Source: Thinopyrum elongatum
Lineage: Eukaryota; Streptophyta; Magnoliopsida; Poales; Poaceae
Reading direction: 5' to 3'
DNA: 64,000 bases
Assembly (NCBI GenBank): GCA_011799875.1
Contig: CM022301.1
Location: 216,624,526-216,688,525 of the forward strand
This document shows, piece after piece, positions 54,121 through 64,000 of this stretch. Position 1 is the first letter of the stretch; each line of letters starts with the position of its first letter. The notes below the pieces were generated by a model that saw only the letters and a program-made list of their open reading frames with translations, did not search any database and was not told the DNA's origin. The translations under genes were made by a program, and so were the position numbers.

Positions 54121-55600
54121 CCACGCCTCATGTGCCCACGTGAGTGGATTAGTGACTGGAAACACTCCTTCGTTTATCGAGCCGCCTTGAGTAGTTGCTG
54201 AAGATGGGCTGGATGCAAGAGTTCACCGAGATGGGGTGGATGGCTCCACGGTCGAAGGATGAGGTTCTGCGGCCTTTGTGTTGGAACCAGGTGGTGCACG
54301 TGGCATTCATCCATCGTGGCTGATATCCCCCTTTTATCGAACCGGTATTGGAACTGAAAATAGTATCCAACACCTATTTCCCCAGAGGTGACCATGGGTT
54401 ATCGAACCCACGAGAGGAATATTCCCTTGAAGCGATGGTCTCTAGAAAGCTTTTGTTAAAGTGTCAAATCCAGCTTTTGACTGGATCAGCAAGCAAATAG
54501 TGATGCAAACACTTATAATAACTCCCTCCGCATGTGAATTGACTTCAAGCACATCAATCGGGCCTGCCCGAAGGACCATTTCCCCCTCCCCCGCATAAAT
54601 CAGATAGTTGACTCTAGTGCCGGGTGTGAGCGCCTCTTGTTTCTGGATGCGTACTCCGGGTACCACCAGATCCGAATGTATGGTCCGGATGAATATAAAA
54701 ACAACATTCATCACCCCATTTGGGTGTTTTTCTTATATCACAATGCCATCCGGATTGAAGAATGCTAGAGCTACATGGATGGCATCGTGGTCAAGTCCAG
54801 GAAAGGTTCAGACCTCCTGACAGACCTCGTCGAGACCTTCGCGAACCTGCGTCGCTTTGGGATAAAGCTCAATCCGGCTAAGTGCACTTTTGGGGTTCCT
54901 GCCGGCAAGTTACTCAGTTTCCTTGTTTCCGAACATGGGATCGATGCCAACCCCGAGAAGATCGGTGCTATCGTCCAAATGAAACAACCAGAACGTCTGC
55001 ACGACGTGTAGAGACTCACAGGCCGTCTGGCAGCCCTGAGTAGATTCACCTCACGACTCGATGAAAAAGCCTTGCCACTTTACCGACTGATGAAGAAATC
55101 TAACAGGTTTGAGTGGACTCCTAAAGCGTAGGCCGTGTTCCAGGAACTCAAGGACCTGCTCTCCACCCATCGGGTGTTAGCTGCCCCGAGCAGCAAAGAG
55201 CCCTTGCTCTTATACATCGCAGCCTTGAGCTAAGTTGTTAGCACTGTGCTCATTGTGGAGCGTGAAGAACAAGGCAAAGCCTTCAAACCCCAATGGTCAG
55301 TCTACTACATCTTGAAAGTTTTGACCCAATCTAAGCAAAGGTACCCACACTACCAGAAGCTGGTGTACAGGATTTATTTGACTGCAAAGAAGGTGGCTCA
55401 TTACTTTCAAGAGCACTCGGTCACGGTGATAAGCAACGCTCCTTTTTCCAAAATCATGAACAACAGAGACGCCACAGGCCGAGTGGCAAAGTGGGCCATC
55501 GAGCTCCTTCCTTTGGACATCAAATTTGAAGCCATGAAATCCATCGTCACAAACCCTAGTGGATTTTCTGGCTGAGTGGATGGAGCAGGAGCAGCCCGCA
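54121..55600 (+). mobile_element. Tat-lineage gypsy element, right fragment
   Basis: Continuation of 44428-44926. About 54121-54600 is decayed gag-side sequence, then an RT/RNase H relic. It is cut at 55600 by the TGTAACACCC LTR. Large deletions inside (no RT metal-binding motif, no integrase) show this is the oldest layer in the right half of the window. Confidence 0.68.
54640..55600 (+). pseudogene. RT and RNase H relic of a Tat-type gypsy element
   Basis: Recognisable in order: KTTFITPFGCFSYITMPSGL, then after a deletion that removes the YMDD-type box, GIVVKSRKGSDLLTDLVETF, ANLRRFGIKLNPAKCTFGVP, AGKLLSFLVSEHGIDANPEK, and an RNase H-like segment to TGRVAKWAIELLPLDIKFE. This wording is characteristic of Tat (RIRE2/Retand-type) elements. 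Stops at 55009, 55129 and 55231, a phase change near 54775 and another near 55560 (after which DFLAEWMEQEQP reads in a different phase) make it a dead relic. Confidence 0.8.
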
Positions 55601-58119
55601 TGTAACACCCCATGTAATCAACCATAGTGATCACCCTTAGTTAATGCCATGTCAGCAAGTTTAACAGTGCCTAGTCATCATTTGCATCATATTGCATTTC
55701 AATCTTAAAATTAAATTAAAGTGAAAATAAAAGTTGTTCCAAATTGGAAACTAAAATGTTCATTAAATAGCAAATAATTCAGGGACAATCCTAAAATTGT
55801 AATCAACATTTACTAAATTAATTAAGTGACTCTAATAGCAACAAAACAGAAGTATTTAATCCATTTATAATTAAATAAAATCAAAATGAAATGATATGAA
55901 CTCAAAACCTTTTTATAACAGTGCTAGATATTTCACTGTAATTATTGAGCTAAGTCTGGTATTTTACAAAACTATACATGGCACCACACATTTTGCAAAG
56001 CAGTAAACACAAAAGAAAAACAGAAAGCAAAAACAAAGAAAAAGAAAAAGGCCGCAGCAGCTGGGTCTAAGGGACTACAGCAACGGCCCAGCCCACCCCG
56101 CACCTCCTCTTCCTCGCACTGCTCACCTGCCTCGCCGCTGTCGACGCCACAGCACGCGCGCGCTGGCCCCCCTCGCCTCTGCTCGACAATGCGCGTTGCT
56201 GCCGCCGCGGGCGCCTACAAGGAGCCCCCCTCGACACCTCTGGCTAACCCTAGCCGTTTCTCTCCCTCTCCCCCCACTCGCTCCCACCTCACCCGACGCC
56301 GCCATGGACGGCCGCGGCTGAGCTGCGCAGCCACCGTCGTCGCCTCGCCTCTCCGTCTCGCCTCGACCTCCGTCTCGGTCGTCCAAGTCTCCCCGTCGAG
56401 CCACGCGACGCCGGACGCCTCCAGGAGCTGCCCCGACCACATCTTCCTCCCCGGCTCCGTCGTCTTCATCGCCGGATTCCGCCGCCCTCCGACCACCACC
56501 GGCTTCACCGGGCCTTCCCAGCAACGGCAGTGAGCCTCTCCCTCTTTCCCCTCACTCCACGCGCTCGATTGTGAGCTTTGGCGCCCGCTTCACCGTCGCC
56601 CGAACCGCTCCGCCGCCCGCATCGTCGCCGGCGTGGCCACGGTGACCAAATGGTCCCGTGTGTGCCACCATTGCGCTCCCCGCGTCGCGTAGACCTCGCC
56701 TAGCTCCTCGCATCGCTCGCTAGCGCATTGCCTCATCGATCCCGAACTCCACCCGAACACCGTCGCTGCCGACGAGGTCGTGCCGCTCGTTTCTGGCCAC
56801 CCCAGCTCCGGCCACCACCACAGATCGATGCGGCTCAGCCTCAGCTTTCGAACGCCGCAAGAATCACCCGATTTGATGCACCGTAGACGAATTCTGGCCA
56901 ACTCCAGCGCGGATCCGCCGCTGGAGAGGTCGCCGGCGTTGCTCCGGCCGCCGTGCTGACCTGGCGCTGATGGGCCCCACCTCAGAGTCACTGACCGCGG
57001 GCCCCACGGGCCCCAATTGACCCCGTTGACTGGGTCAAGTGCTGACTGGCCGGCCCTGTGTCTATGACATGTGGGTCCCGCCTATTAAACAATTTTAAAT
57101 AAATAGATAAATTTGTTAATTAGTTAATTAATTAGTTTAAATACAAATCACTCACTGACCAGTAGGCCCCACCCACTAATTAACCTATGTAGTTTAATCT
57201 AACTCTGTTTAATTAGCTGAGTCACTGACATGTGGGTCCCACTGGACCCACAGGTCAGGTTTGACTCTGGTCAGCTGGGTCTGACCTGCTGACGTCACAC
57301 CTACGTCATGCTGACGTCATCATTCACTATTCTGGATAATTTGAATTTAAATAAATAATTAAATAATTCAGAAAATGTTTAAATCTTTTGAAAATCATAT
57401 AAAATAAACCGTAGCTCCGATCGAAAAACTTTATATATGAAAGTTGATCAGAACGCCGAGACAAATCTGAATACGCCCTTCGTATTGCTGTCAGATGCCC
57501 CTAGCTACCTGAATATGGAACTTTTAGACTGATTTTGATAAATGAATAGTGCTCCACTTTAATAAAATAAATCCAAATAAAATTCCTAAATTAACTAAAT
57601 CATCTAGTTAGGCAGTAGAACACATCTGCATATCATTTAGGCCTGTCATGCATATTGTTTGCATTTTTGCCGTGAATTTATTATTTCTTTCCCCCTCCTT
57701 CTCTCTCGATAGACGCCGAGACCGACGCCGCCGCAGCAGAGTACGACTACGCTCCGGACGAGCAGCCTTCTGACGACCAGCCCCTCTCAACAGAGCTTCC
57801 AGGCAAGCCCCCCCCCTTGATCACTCCGATATCGCCTATTCCATTCTCTTCTGCTTGCATTAGATTTTGCTACTGTAAATGATTGCTCCTATTCTGATGC
57901 ATAGCCTGCTTTTTGTAACCTGCTTATTGCTACCTTACCTGCCTATTTCAAACTGCTTAGTATAGGTTGGTTAGTGAACAGTCAGTGACCCCACTTTGTC
58001 CTTGTTGCCTCTGCTTCATCATTGACGACTCGATCAACGTGATTGACGACCAGAGACCGACACGTCACTTCACCCCCTTTGTTGTACGACTCTGCATAGT
58101 TACTATCGAGTGTCGAGGG
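55601..58119 (+). repeat. Partial LTR of a third chromovirus (element 1/2 family, diverged)
   Basis: Opens TGTAACACCCCATG right after Tat-element sequence. It follows the element 1 LTR in layout: AT-rich start, GC-rich block (56050-56960), W-box pair (57017-57038), the AACCGTAGCTC / AAAGTTGATCAGA block (57405-57455) and the entry to the iteron block. It is much more diverged from elements 1 and 2 than they are from each other. It corresponds to the first ~2.5 kb of a 4.2-kb LTR and is cut by copia B at 58119. Whether it is a solo LTR or the 5' end of an element cannot be told. Confidence 0.8.
57017..57038 (+). promoter_or_regulatory. W-box pair in the third chromovirus LTR
   Basis: TTGACC(CCG)TTGACTGGGTCAA: two direct TTGAC cores and one inverted GGTCAA, at the position of the element 1 palindrome. 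Confidence 0.4.
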
Positions 58120-59714
58120 TGAAAGGATCGAGAAGAGGTGTCTAGAAGGGGGGGGGGGGGATTAGACCCTCAACAAAGAAAACTAGCAGTTTTTAAGTTC
58201 TTCAAGTTAAGGTGGAGTTTTAGCACAAGTTTAAACATTCACAATACGTTTCAAGCAAGCATGGCAAGAGTATATGAGCAGCGGAAAGTAAAGCATGCAA
58301 CTTGCAAGAATGTAAAGGGATGGGATTGGAGTGTGCAAACGCAATTGAATACACGGAGATTTTTGGCGTGGTTCCGATAGGTGGTGCTATCGTACATCCA
58401 CGTTGGTGGAGACTTCAACCCACGAAGGGTAACGGTTTCGCGAGTCCACGGAGGGCTCCACCCATGAAGGGTCCACGAAGAAGCAACCTTGTCTATCCCA
58501 CCATGGCCATCACCCACGAAGGACTTGCCTCACTTGGGTAGATCTTCACGAAGTAGGCGATCTCCTTGCCCTTACAAACTCCTTGGTTCAACTCCACAAT
58601 CTTGACGGAGGCTCCCAAGTAACACCTAACCAATCTAGGATACACCACTCTCCAAAAGGTAATAGATGGTGTGTTGATGATGAACTCCTTGCCCTTGTGC
58701 TTCAAATGATAGTTTCCCCAACACTCAACTCTCTCACAGATTTGGATATGGTGGAAAGATGATTTGAGTGGAAAGCAACTTGGGGAAGGCTAGAGATCAA
58801 GATTCTAGTGGTTGGATTGGAATGTCTTGGTCTCAACACATGAGTAGGTGGTTCTCTCTCAGAAAATGAGTAGTGGAAGTGTAGGCACGTTCTGATGGCT
58901 CTCTCTCAAATGGAGAAGGGGGTGGAGGGGTATTTATAGCCTCCACACAAAATCTAACCGTTACACACAATTTACCAAACTCGATGGGACCGATTAGTGA
59001 AACTCGGTTAGACCGATTCAGTTCAAAATGTGAACGTTAGGATTTTTGGTCGGACCGACAAGGTCAACTCGGTGGGACTGATGTGCTAGGGTTAGGGTAA
59101 AACCTCATCTAGGTTTGACCAATTACACAAACTCGGTGAGACCAATTTTAGCAATAAGAAAACAGAGAGTTGGCCAAGCAAACTCGGTGGGGCCGACTAC
59201 CTATTTCGGTGAGACCGAAATAATTACAGTAGGCAACAGAGAGTTTGAAAGCCCATCTCGGTGAGACCGAGATCCCATCGGTAAGACTGAACTGATTAGG
59301 GTTTCTGGCAGTGGCTATGTCAAGTGAACTCGGTGGTGCCGGATAGATCAAATTGGTGGGGCCGAGTTTGACTTTAGGTTTAGGACATATGTGGAAATGA
59401 GAAAGTGGTTGAGGGCTTTTGGAGCATATCACTAAGCATTTTGAGCAAGCAAGCCATTAAGCAACACCTCATCCCCTTTTAATAGTATTGGCTTTCCTAT
59501 GGACTCAATGTGATCTTGGATCACTAAAATGAAAATGTAGAGTCTTGAGCTTTTGCCAATATGTGTCCTTAGCATCTTGAAGGGGTTCCACATCCTCTTG
59601 TCCTGCCACTCCACTGTTGAACTCATCTGAAATATACTAGATGAAAGTATTAGTCCAACAGGAGATATGTTGACATTAATTACCAAAATCACCCAGGGAG
59701 CACGTGTGCTTTCA
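58120..59714 (-). repeat. 3' LTR of copia B (1595 bp)
   Basis: On the element strand it opens TGAAAGCACACGTGCTCC and closes CGATCCTTTCA; same length as the copia A LTR. The palindrome array (about 58975-59365) is more eroded than in copia A. TATA candidate at 58931-58938 (TATAAATA on the element strand). A run of 13 G lies at 58148-58160. Confidence 0.92.
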
Positions 59715-59728
59715 ATCTCCCCCTTTTT
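59715..59728 (-). promoter_or_regulatory. Polypurine tract of copia B
   Basis: AAAAAGGGGGAGAT on the element strand, identical to copia A, abuts the 3' LTR. Confidence 0.88.
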
Positions 59729-61619
59729 GGTAATTGATGACAACATACATCAAAGCTTTTAGATAAAGATATGAAGTGTAACAAGTAAAGCTTTGGAAGA
59801 ACATGCAACATGCATTGGCTCCCCCTACATGTATGCAATCATGTGAAGATAGAATATAATACCATGTGAGTGCATAAGCATGTCAGAGAAAGTAATGAGT
59901 TACATGTATCTTGGCTATATGCATCAGAGCAAATGATGTAAAGTGCAGAAAATGTACCTACATGTTCATGAGTCCTTCTTGCAAACAATATGTACATCAG
60001 CAAGAGATCCTCATGCACATGAGTGTGATGCATATACTTACCTTGTGGTCTTGAGCTGACTTTGGAAGAGATGAACCTGAGAAAACAGGGTTAGATAACA
60101 CAGGAACATCTACTAAGCAGAGCAAGAACAGGAAACCACAAGAGTACCAAGACTGAGATGACATGTAGTGAGTAAGTACTTAGTACTCTATTTGGATTTT
60201 GACATGTCCCTAAGAGATAAAGATGTGCAATGAATTCCAAAGATTTTCTTCCCTTAGATATCTTACTCCCCCTGAATCTAATACTGGATAATGGGAGAAG
60301 GTAGGGTAACAGAAAATCAGAGCAAAGAAAGATAGAGCAACATACTCAAAGAAACATCTACTAACATGTCTTTCCCCTCTTAAAGACATGTGGCTTCTCT
60401 CCTCTTTGAATTACCAGGCATCTGGGATGGATAAGAAGTCTCCCTTAGATATGGTTGAGCTTTGATGTTCTCTCTCTCCCCCTTTGACATCAATTTCCAA
60501 GAAGGGATCTTCTGGAGCATGAGTCAAGTAGGTTTGGTCCTTGAGTCACACTACAAAGCATTATGTAATTTCGGATGCTGGTAGAGGACAAGAATCATCG
60601 AGTGGATGCTGGAACAGATATGCAGGATGCAAATGGCAAAGTGTTTCCTTAGTGATGAAATCGGTAACACCGAATCATTTCAGTCGGTGACACCGAGTTG
60701 GTTCGGTCTAGCCGAGAAGAAAAGATCGGTGAGGCCGAGTTCAGCACAGAGAAAACTTTTGTCATCTCAGCTCACTAGGCAAATAAGATCTCACAAAGAT
60801 TTGCAGGGAATTAACTAAAAGATTTGCAAAGAATTAGATGCAGGGAATGCAGAAAATAATCAGAGAAAAGAAAAGAAATCTAGATGAAGTTTTTTTTGAA
60901 AGGGGAATATGTATGCAAGAAACAAATGCAAAAACACAGAAAAACACAAGAGAGCTTCATCTAGAATCGGTCGGTGACAAAGTCACCTATGTTAGAGTAT
61001 ATCGACTTAGGAGCCAAGTGAAGTCACTTGATCATAGGTCATACTCATCGTTTAAGCTCAAAATGGGGTTGCCATTTTTAGTTTAAGCATTTTGATGTAT
61101 TCACATCTTGTTGAGTTGCTTTAAACCATGTCTTGGGGTAAAGCTTCTCTAAGATGGAATAACATACCTTGGGTGGTGGTGTTGATCTTGATCATGTAGT
61201 TGAACTTGTGTTGGATGCTCAAGGTTGATGTAGTTCATCAAGAGTTGGGACCGCCACTTGTAGTTTGAGTTCACCTTCCTACATGGGTTAGTCTTGCAAG
61301 GAAGAGCACTTGTGTGTCCAAAATGACAATAATGAAACTTGATACCAAATGAAATTTGATATATTGTCAAAGGATATATTGAATGGATTCATGCTTCCTT
61401 GCCTTCAACCACCATATTGTAGAGACTTGGCGATGTAGGGATTGCTTAGGATGTGAGTGAGTTGCAATCTCATAGAGTTGGACTCATCCAAGTACCTACA
61501 AGGGTTAGATAACATGCAAGGGTACAAGTAGGTCCAAGATATATGATCATCTTCATAAGAGAAATATCAAGGATTAGTCATATAAAGGCTCATGCCTTGC
61601 ATGCATCCAAATGGAGTTT
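59729..61619 (-). other. 3' non-coding region of copia B
   Basis: Extra GGGGGAG tracts stand near 59818, 60266 and 60472, matching the three of copia A in order. CGGT/ACCG palindrome variants cluster at about 60655-60745. No supported frame. Confidence 0.72.
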
Positions 61620-64000
61620 CTACTCCAAGTTTGAGGCATCAATGATGTTCAATTCACCTCTCAGACGGCAAAATACTTTCTCATCAAGCGGTTTTGTGAA
61701 TATATCAGCCAATTGCTTATCGGTACACACATGCTTAAAATCGATATCTCCTTTAGCAACATGATCTCGAATGAAATGATGACGAACTTCAATATGCTTA
61801 GTTCGAGAATGTTGCACGGGATTGTGAGCAATCTTAATAGCACTCTCATTATCATAAAGCAATGGAACATGTCTCACATAGATCCCATAATCTTTAAGAG
61901 TTTGGGTTATCCAAAGTAATTGAGCACAACATGAACCAGCGGCAATGTATTCCGCTTCGGCGGTCGATAAGGATACCGAGTTTTGTTTCTTGGAAGACCA
62001 AGACACAAGAGATCTACCAAGAAATTGACAAGTACCCGAAGTGGACTTTCTATCAACCTTGTCTCCAGCATAGTCCGAATCGGAGTAGCCAGCAAGATCA
62101 AAAGAAGACCTCTTAGGATACCAAATGCCAAAGTTTGGTGTGTGAATTAGGTATCTCACTATCCTTTTCACAGCCTTAAGATGACATTCTTTGGGGGCCG
62201 CTTGATATCGTGCACACATGCACACACTTAGCATAATATCAGGATGAGAGGCACATAGATATAACAATGAACCAATCATAGAGCGGTAAACCTTTTGGTC
62301 AACCAGTTCGCCATCCTTGGTCAAGTCAAGATGTCCACTAGTAGGCATGGGTGTACTCATACCTTTGCATTCTTGCATGTTGAACTTCTTGAATAAGTCC
62401 TTGGTGTACTTTGTTTGAGAGACAAAGGTACCCTCCTTAGTTTGCTTGATTTGCAAACCAAGAAAGAACTTGAGTTCACTCATCATAGACATCTCAAACT
62501 TCTCCGACATTAGCCTTCCAAACTTTTCACTAAAATGAGGGTTAGTTGAACCAAATATGATATCATCCACATAAATTTGGCACACAAATAATTCACCATT
62601 AACCCTTTTAGTAAAAAGTGTTGAATCAATTTTTCCAATCTCAAAGCCTTTTTCAATAAGGAACTTGGTCAAGCATTTATACCACGCTCTAGGAGCTTGT
62701 TTAAGACCATAAAGAGCTTTGTGAAGTTTGTAAACATGATTAGGTTTCTTAGGATTCACAAAGCCGGGAGGTTGTTTAACATAAACTTCCTCCTCAATTT
62801 CACCATTTAGAAAAGCACTTTTGATGTCCATTTGGTACAAGGTAATACCATGATGATTTGCATAGGCAAGTAAGATTCGTATGGACTCAAGTCTAGCAAC
62901 GGGGGCATATGTCTCACCATAGTCCATACCTTCGACTTGAGTGTATCCTTGGGCGATGAGACATGCCTTGTTGCGAACGACTTGTCCATCTTCGTCTTGC
63001 TTGTTGCAAAACACCCATTTGGTACCAATGATGTTGTGGTCGTTGTCGGGCTTCTCAACCAATGTCCAAACTTGGTTCCTCTCGAAATTGTGTAGCTCTT
63101 CGTGCATGGCATTTATCCAATCTGGATCTTCTAGAGCTTCTTCAACCTTCATAGGTTCAATGCTAGAGATAAATGAGTAATGCTCACAAAAGTTAGCTAA
63201 GCGTGTTTTAGAGCGTGTAATTCTCCCTGTTTGGATATCGTCAAAGATTTGTTCGACGGGATGATCTCTTGAGACTCTTGCTCTAACTCGTGAGAGCTTT
63301 TGCTTAGGTCGGGGTGGAACATCCTCTTCAACATCTTGTTCTTCCTCTTGGCTTTCATCGTTGTTGGTGTTGTTGTTCTCTTGTGGAGGTGGTGAGGGAG
63401 GTCGATTTGGTTCATCTTGGTGTACTTCCTCGGTTTCTTCATTTTGGCGTGTCCCACTTGTGGATGCATCCGGGTCAACTCATGGTTCACCTTGTCGTGA
63501 GGTAGAAGCTTCCACTTGGACGAACGAGGTACTCTCCTTCACCTCCGTTGGATAACCTTGCCAATAGACAAGTCTTGGATTGCTTCCGAAGGGTCTTTGT
63601 CTCCTACATCAATTGGCAATTGCTCTACTTGCGAGCCATTAGATTCATCAAACTTCACATCTACCGTCTCTTCAACCTTTCGGGTGAAATTGTTGTAGAC
63701 ACGGTAAGTGTGAGAGTTTGAGCCATAACAAAGTAGGAAAACTTCATGAGATTTAGGAGCAAACTTCGAACGACGATGCTTATCAAGAATGTTGCACTTT
63801 GAGCCAAATACTCGAAAGTATCCAACTTGGGGTTTGTTACCGGTGAGAAGCTCGTATGCCGTCTTGCCGAGTAGCTTGTGAAGATATAGACGATTTGTCG
63901 CATGACAAGCTGTCTCAACCGCTTCCGCCCAAAAGTGTTTTGGTGTCTTGTGTTCATCAAGCATCGTTCTCGCCATTTCAATGAGCGTCCGGTTCTTCCT
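61620..64000 (-). pseudogene. Copia pol of copia B (integrase end, RT, RNase H), partial and broken
   Basis: From the window end: the last part of the integrase core (RKNRTLIEMARTMLDEH, FWAEAVETACHATNRLYLH, then FGSKC) to about 63556, where a 1-base deletion shifts the phase. The linker then has a TGA at 63480-63482 (Gln in copia A). Below that the frame is open to 61620: an acidic, proline-rich linker (PPSPPPQENNN), RT (NQVWTLVEKPD, YGETYAPVARLESI, QMDIKSAFLNG, IYVDDIIFGS) and RNase H (STAEAEYIAA, QLADIFTKPL). The RT and RNase H catalytic residues that I can see are intact, so it is less damaged than copia A, which has a stop inside RT. Gag and protease lie outside the window. Confidence 0.92.

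Larger units (their letters stand above)
58120..64000 (-). mobile_element. Second Sirevirus-type copia element (copia B), cut by the window end
   Basis: Minus strand. 3' LTR 58120-59714, polypurine tract, a 1.9-kb non-coding region, then pol read leftward from the window end. It inserted into the third chromovirus LTR inside its first GAGG...CCTC iteron; the base run before it is GAGGG (58115-58119), which should recur after its 5' LTR beyond 64000. Same family as copia A, in opposite orientation. Confidence 0.92.

Noticed and set aside
54380..54410. GGGTTATCGAACCC, reminiscent of a tRNA T-arm
   Set aside because: Only a short palindrome; no acceptor, D or anticodon arm around it.
58148..58160. 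Run of 13 G in the copia B LTR
   Set aside because: A homopolymer expansion or assembly-prone site in a GGG-containing LTR position; no further meaning visible.

Overview
The window is intergenic plant DNA, almost certainly from a Triticeae grass (wheat, Aegilops, barley or rye). I infer this from the element types: chromovirus-type gypsy elements with 4.2 kb LTRs opening TGTAACACCC, a gypsy LTR opening TGATACGTCCATTTTGCATC, copia elements whose LTRs carry arrays of a TCGGT-CTC-ACCGA palindrome (the Sirevirus hallmark), and several layers of nested insertion. I found no intact cellular gene, no tRNA or rRNA gene and no CRISPR array. All long reading frames belong to retrotransposons, and nearly all are broken.

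Layout, left to right. (1) 1-8620: a plus-strand gypsy chromovirus (element 1), cut by the window start, with gag-protease-RT deleted. It ends inside a Stowaway-like MITE. (2) 8621-12583: non-autonomous debris, including a GC-rich retroposon-like unit ending in a poly-A run (11914-11926) and the start of a second such unit. (3) 12584-20370: a complete minus-strand gypsy element of CRM/Reina-like type with 919-bp LTRs and target duplication CCAAT, splitting a 126-codon frame in that second unit. The unit resumes at 20376 and ends near 21066. (4) 21388-35602: a complete minus-strand chromovirus (element 2, same family as element 1), target duplication ATAAT, with an extra frame upstream of gag. 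(5) 35603-40209: low-copy DNA holding two related Mutator-type elements, each with a 9-bp target duplication (37345-37907 and 39151-39993), then a PIF/Harbinger transposase fragment. (6) 40210-44427: a copia LTR scrap and the 3' part of an Athila/Sabrina-like gypsy element with its 3' LTR and a leucine-zipper frame in the env position. (7) 44428-55600: a decayed Tat-lineage gypsy element, split by a complete plus-strand Sirevirus (copia A, 44927-54115, target duplication CCTTG). (8) 55601-58119: the first part of another LTR of the element 1/2 family, cut at 58119 by a second Sirevirus (copia B, minus strand) that runs off the window end.

Relative ages come from hand comparison of paired LTRs and are approximate: the CRM-like element about 5% (46 of 919), copia A about 3% (49 of about 1595), element 2 about 2% (sampled over its first 650 bp). 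The elements are independent mobile units and do not form a pathway. Within each, the LTR supplies promoter and polyadenylation signals, a methionyl-initiator tRNA primes reverse transcription at the PBS, the polypurine tract primes the plus strand, and gag-pol supplies capsid, protease, reverse transcriptase, RNase H and integrase.

The most interesting items are: the upstream frame in element 2 with a double-stranded-RNA-binding-like pattern and acceptor-like sequences; a pol frame that runs about 101 codons into the LTR of the CRM-like element; conserved W-box palindromes and GAGGGTGATTCCTC iterons in the 4.2-kb LTRs; an 843-bp Mutator foldback with arms of over 400 bp; and the leucine-zipper frame in the Athila-like remnant.
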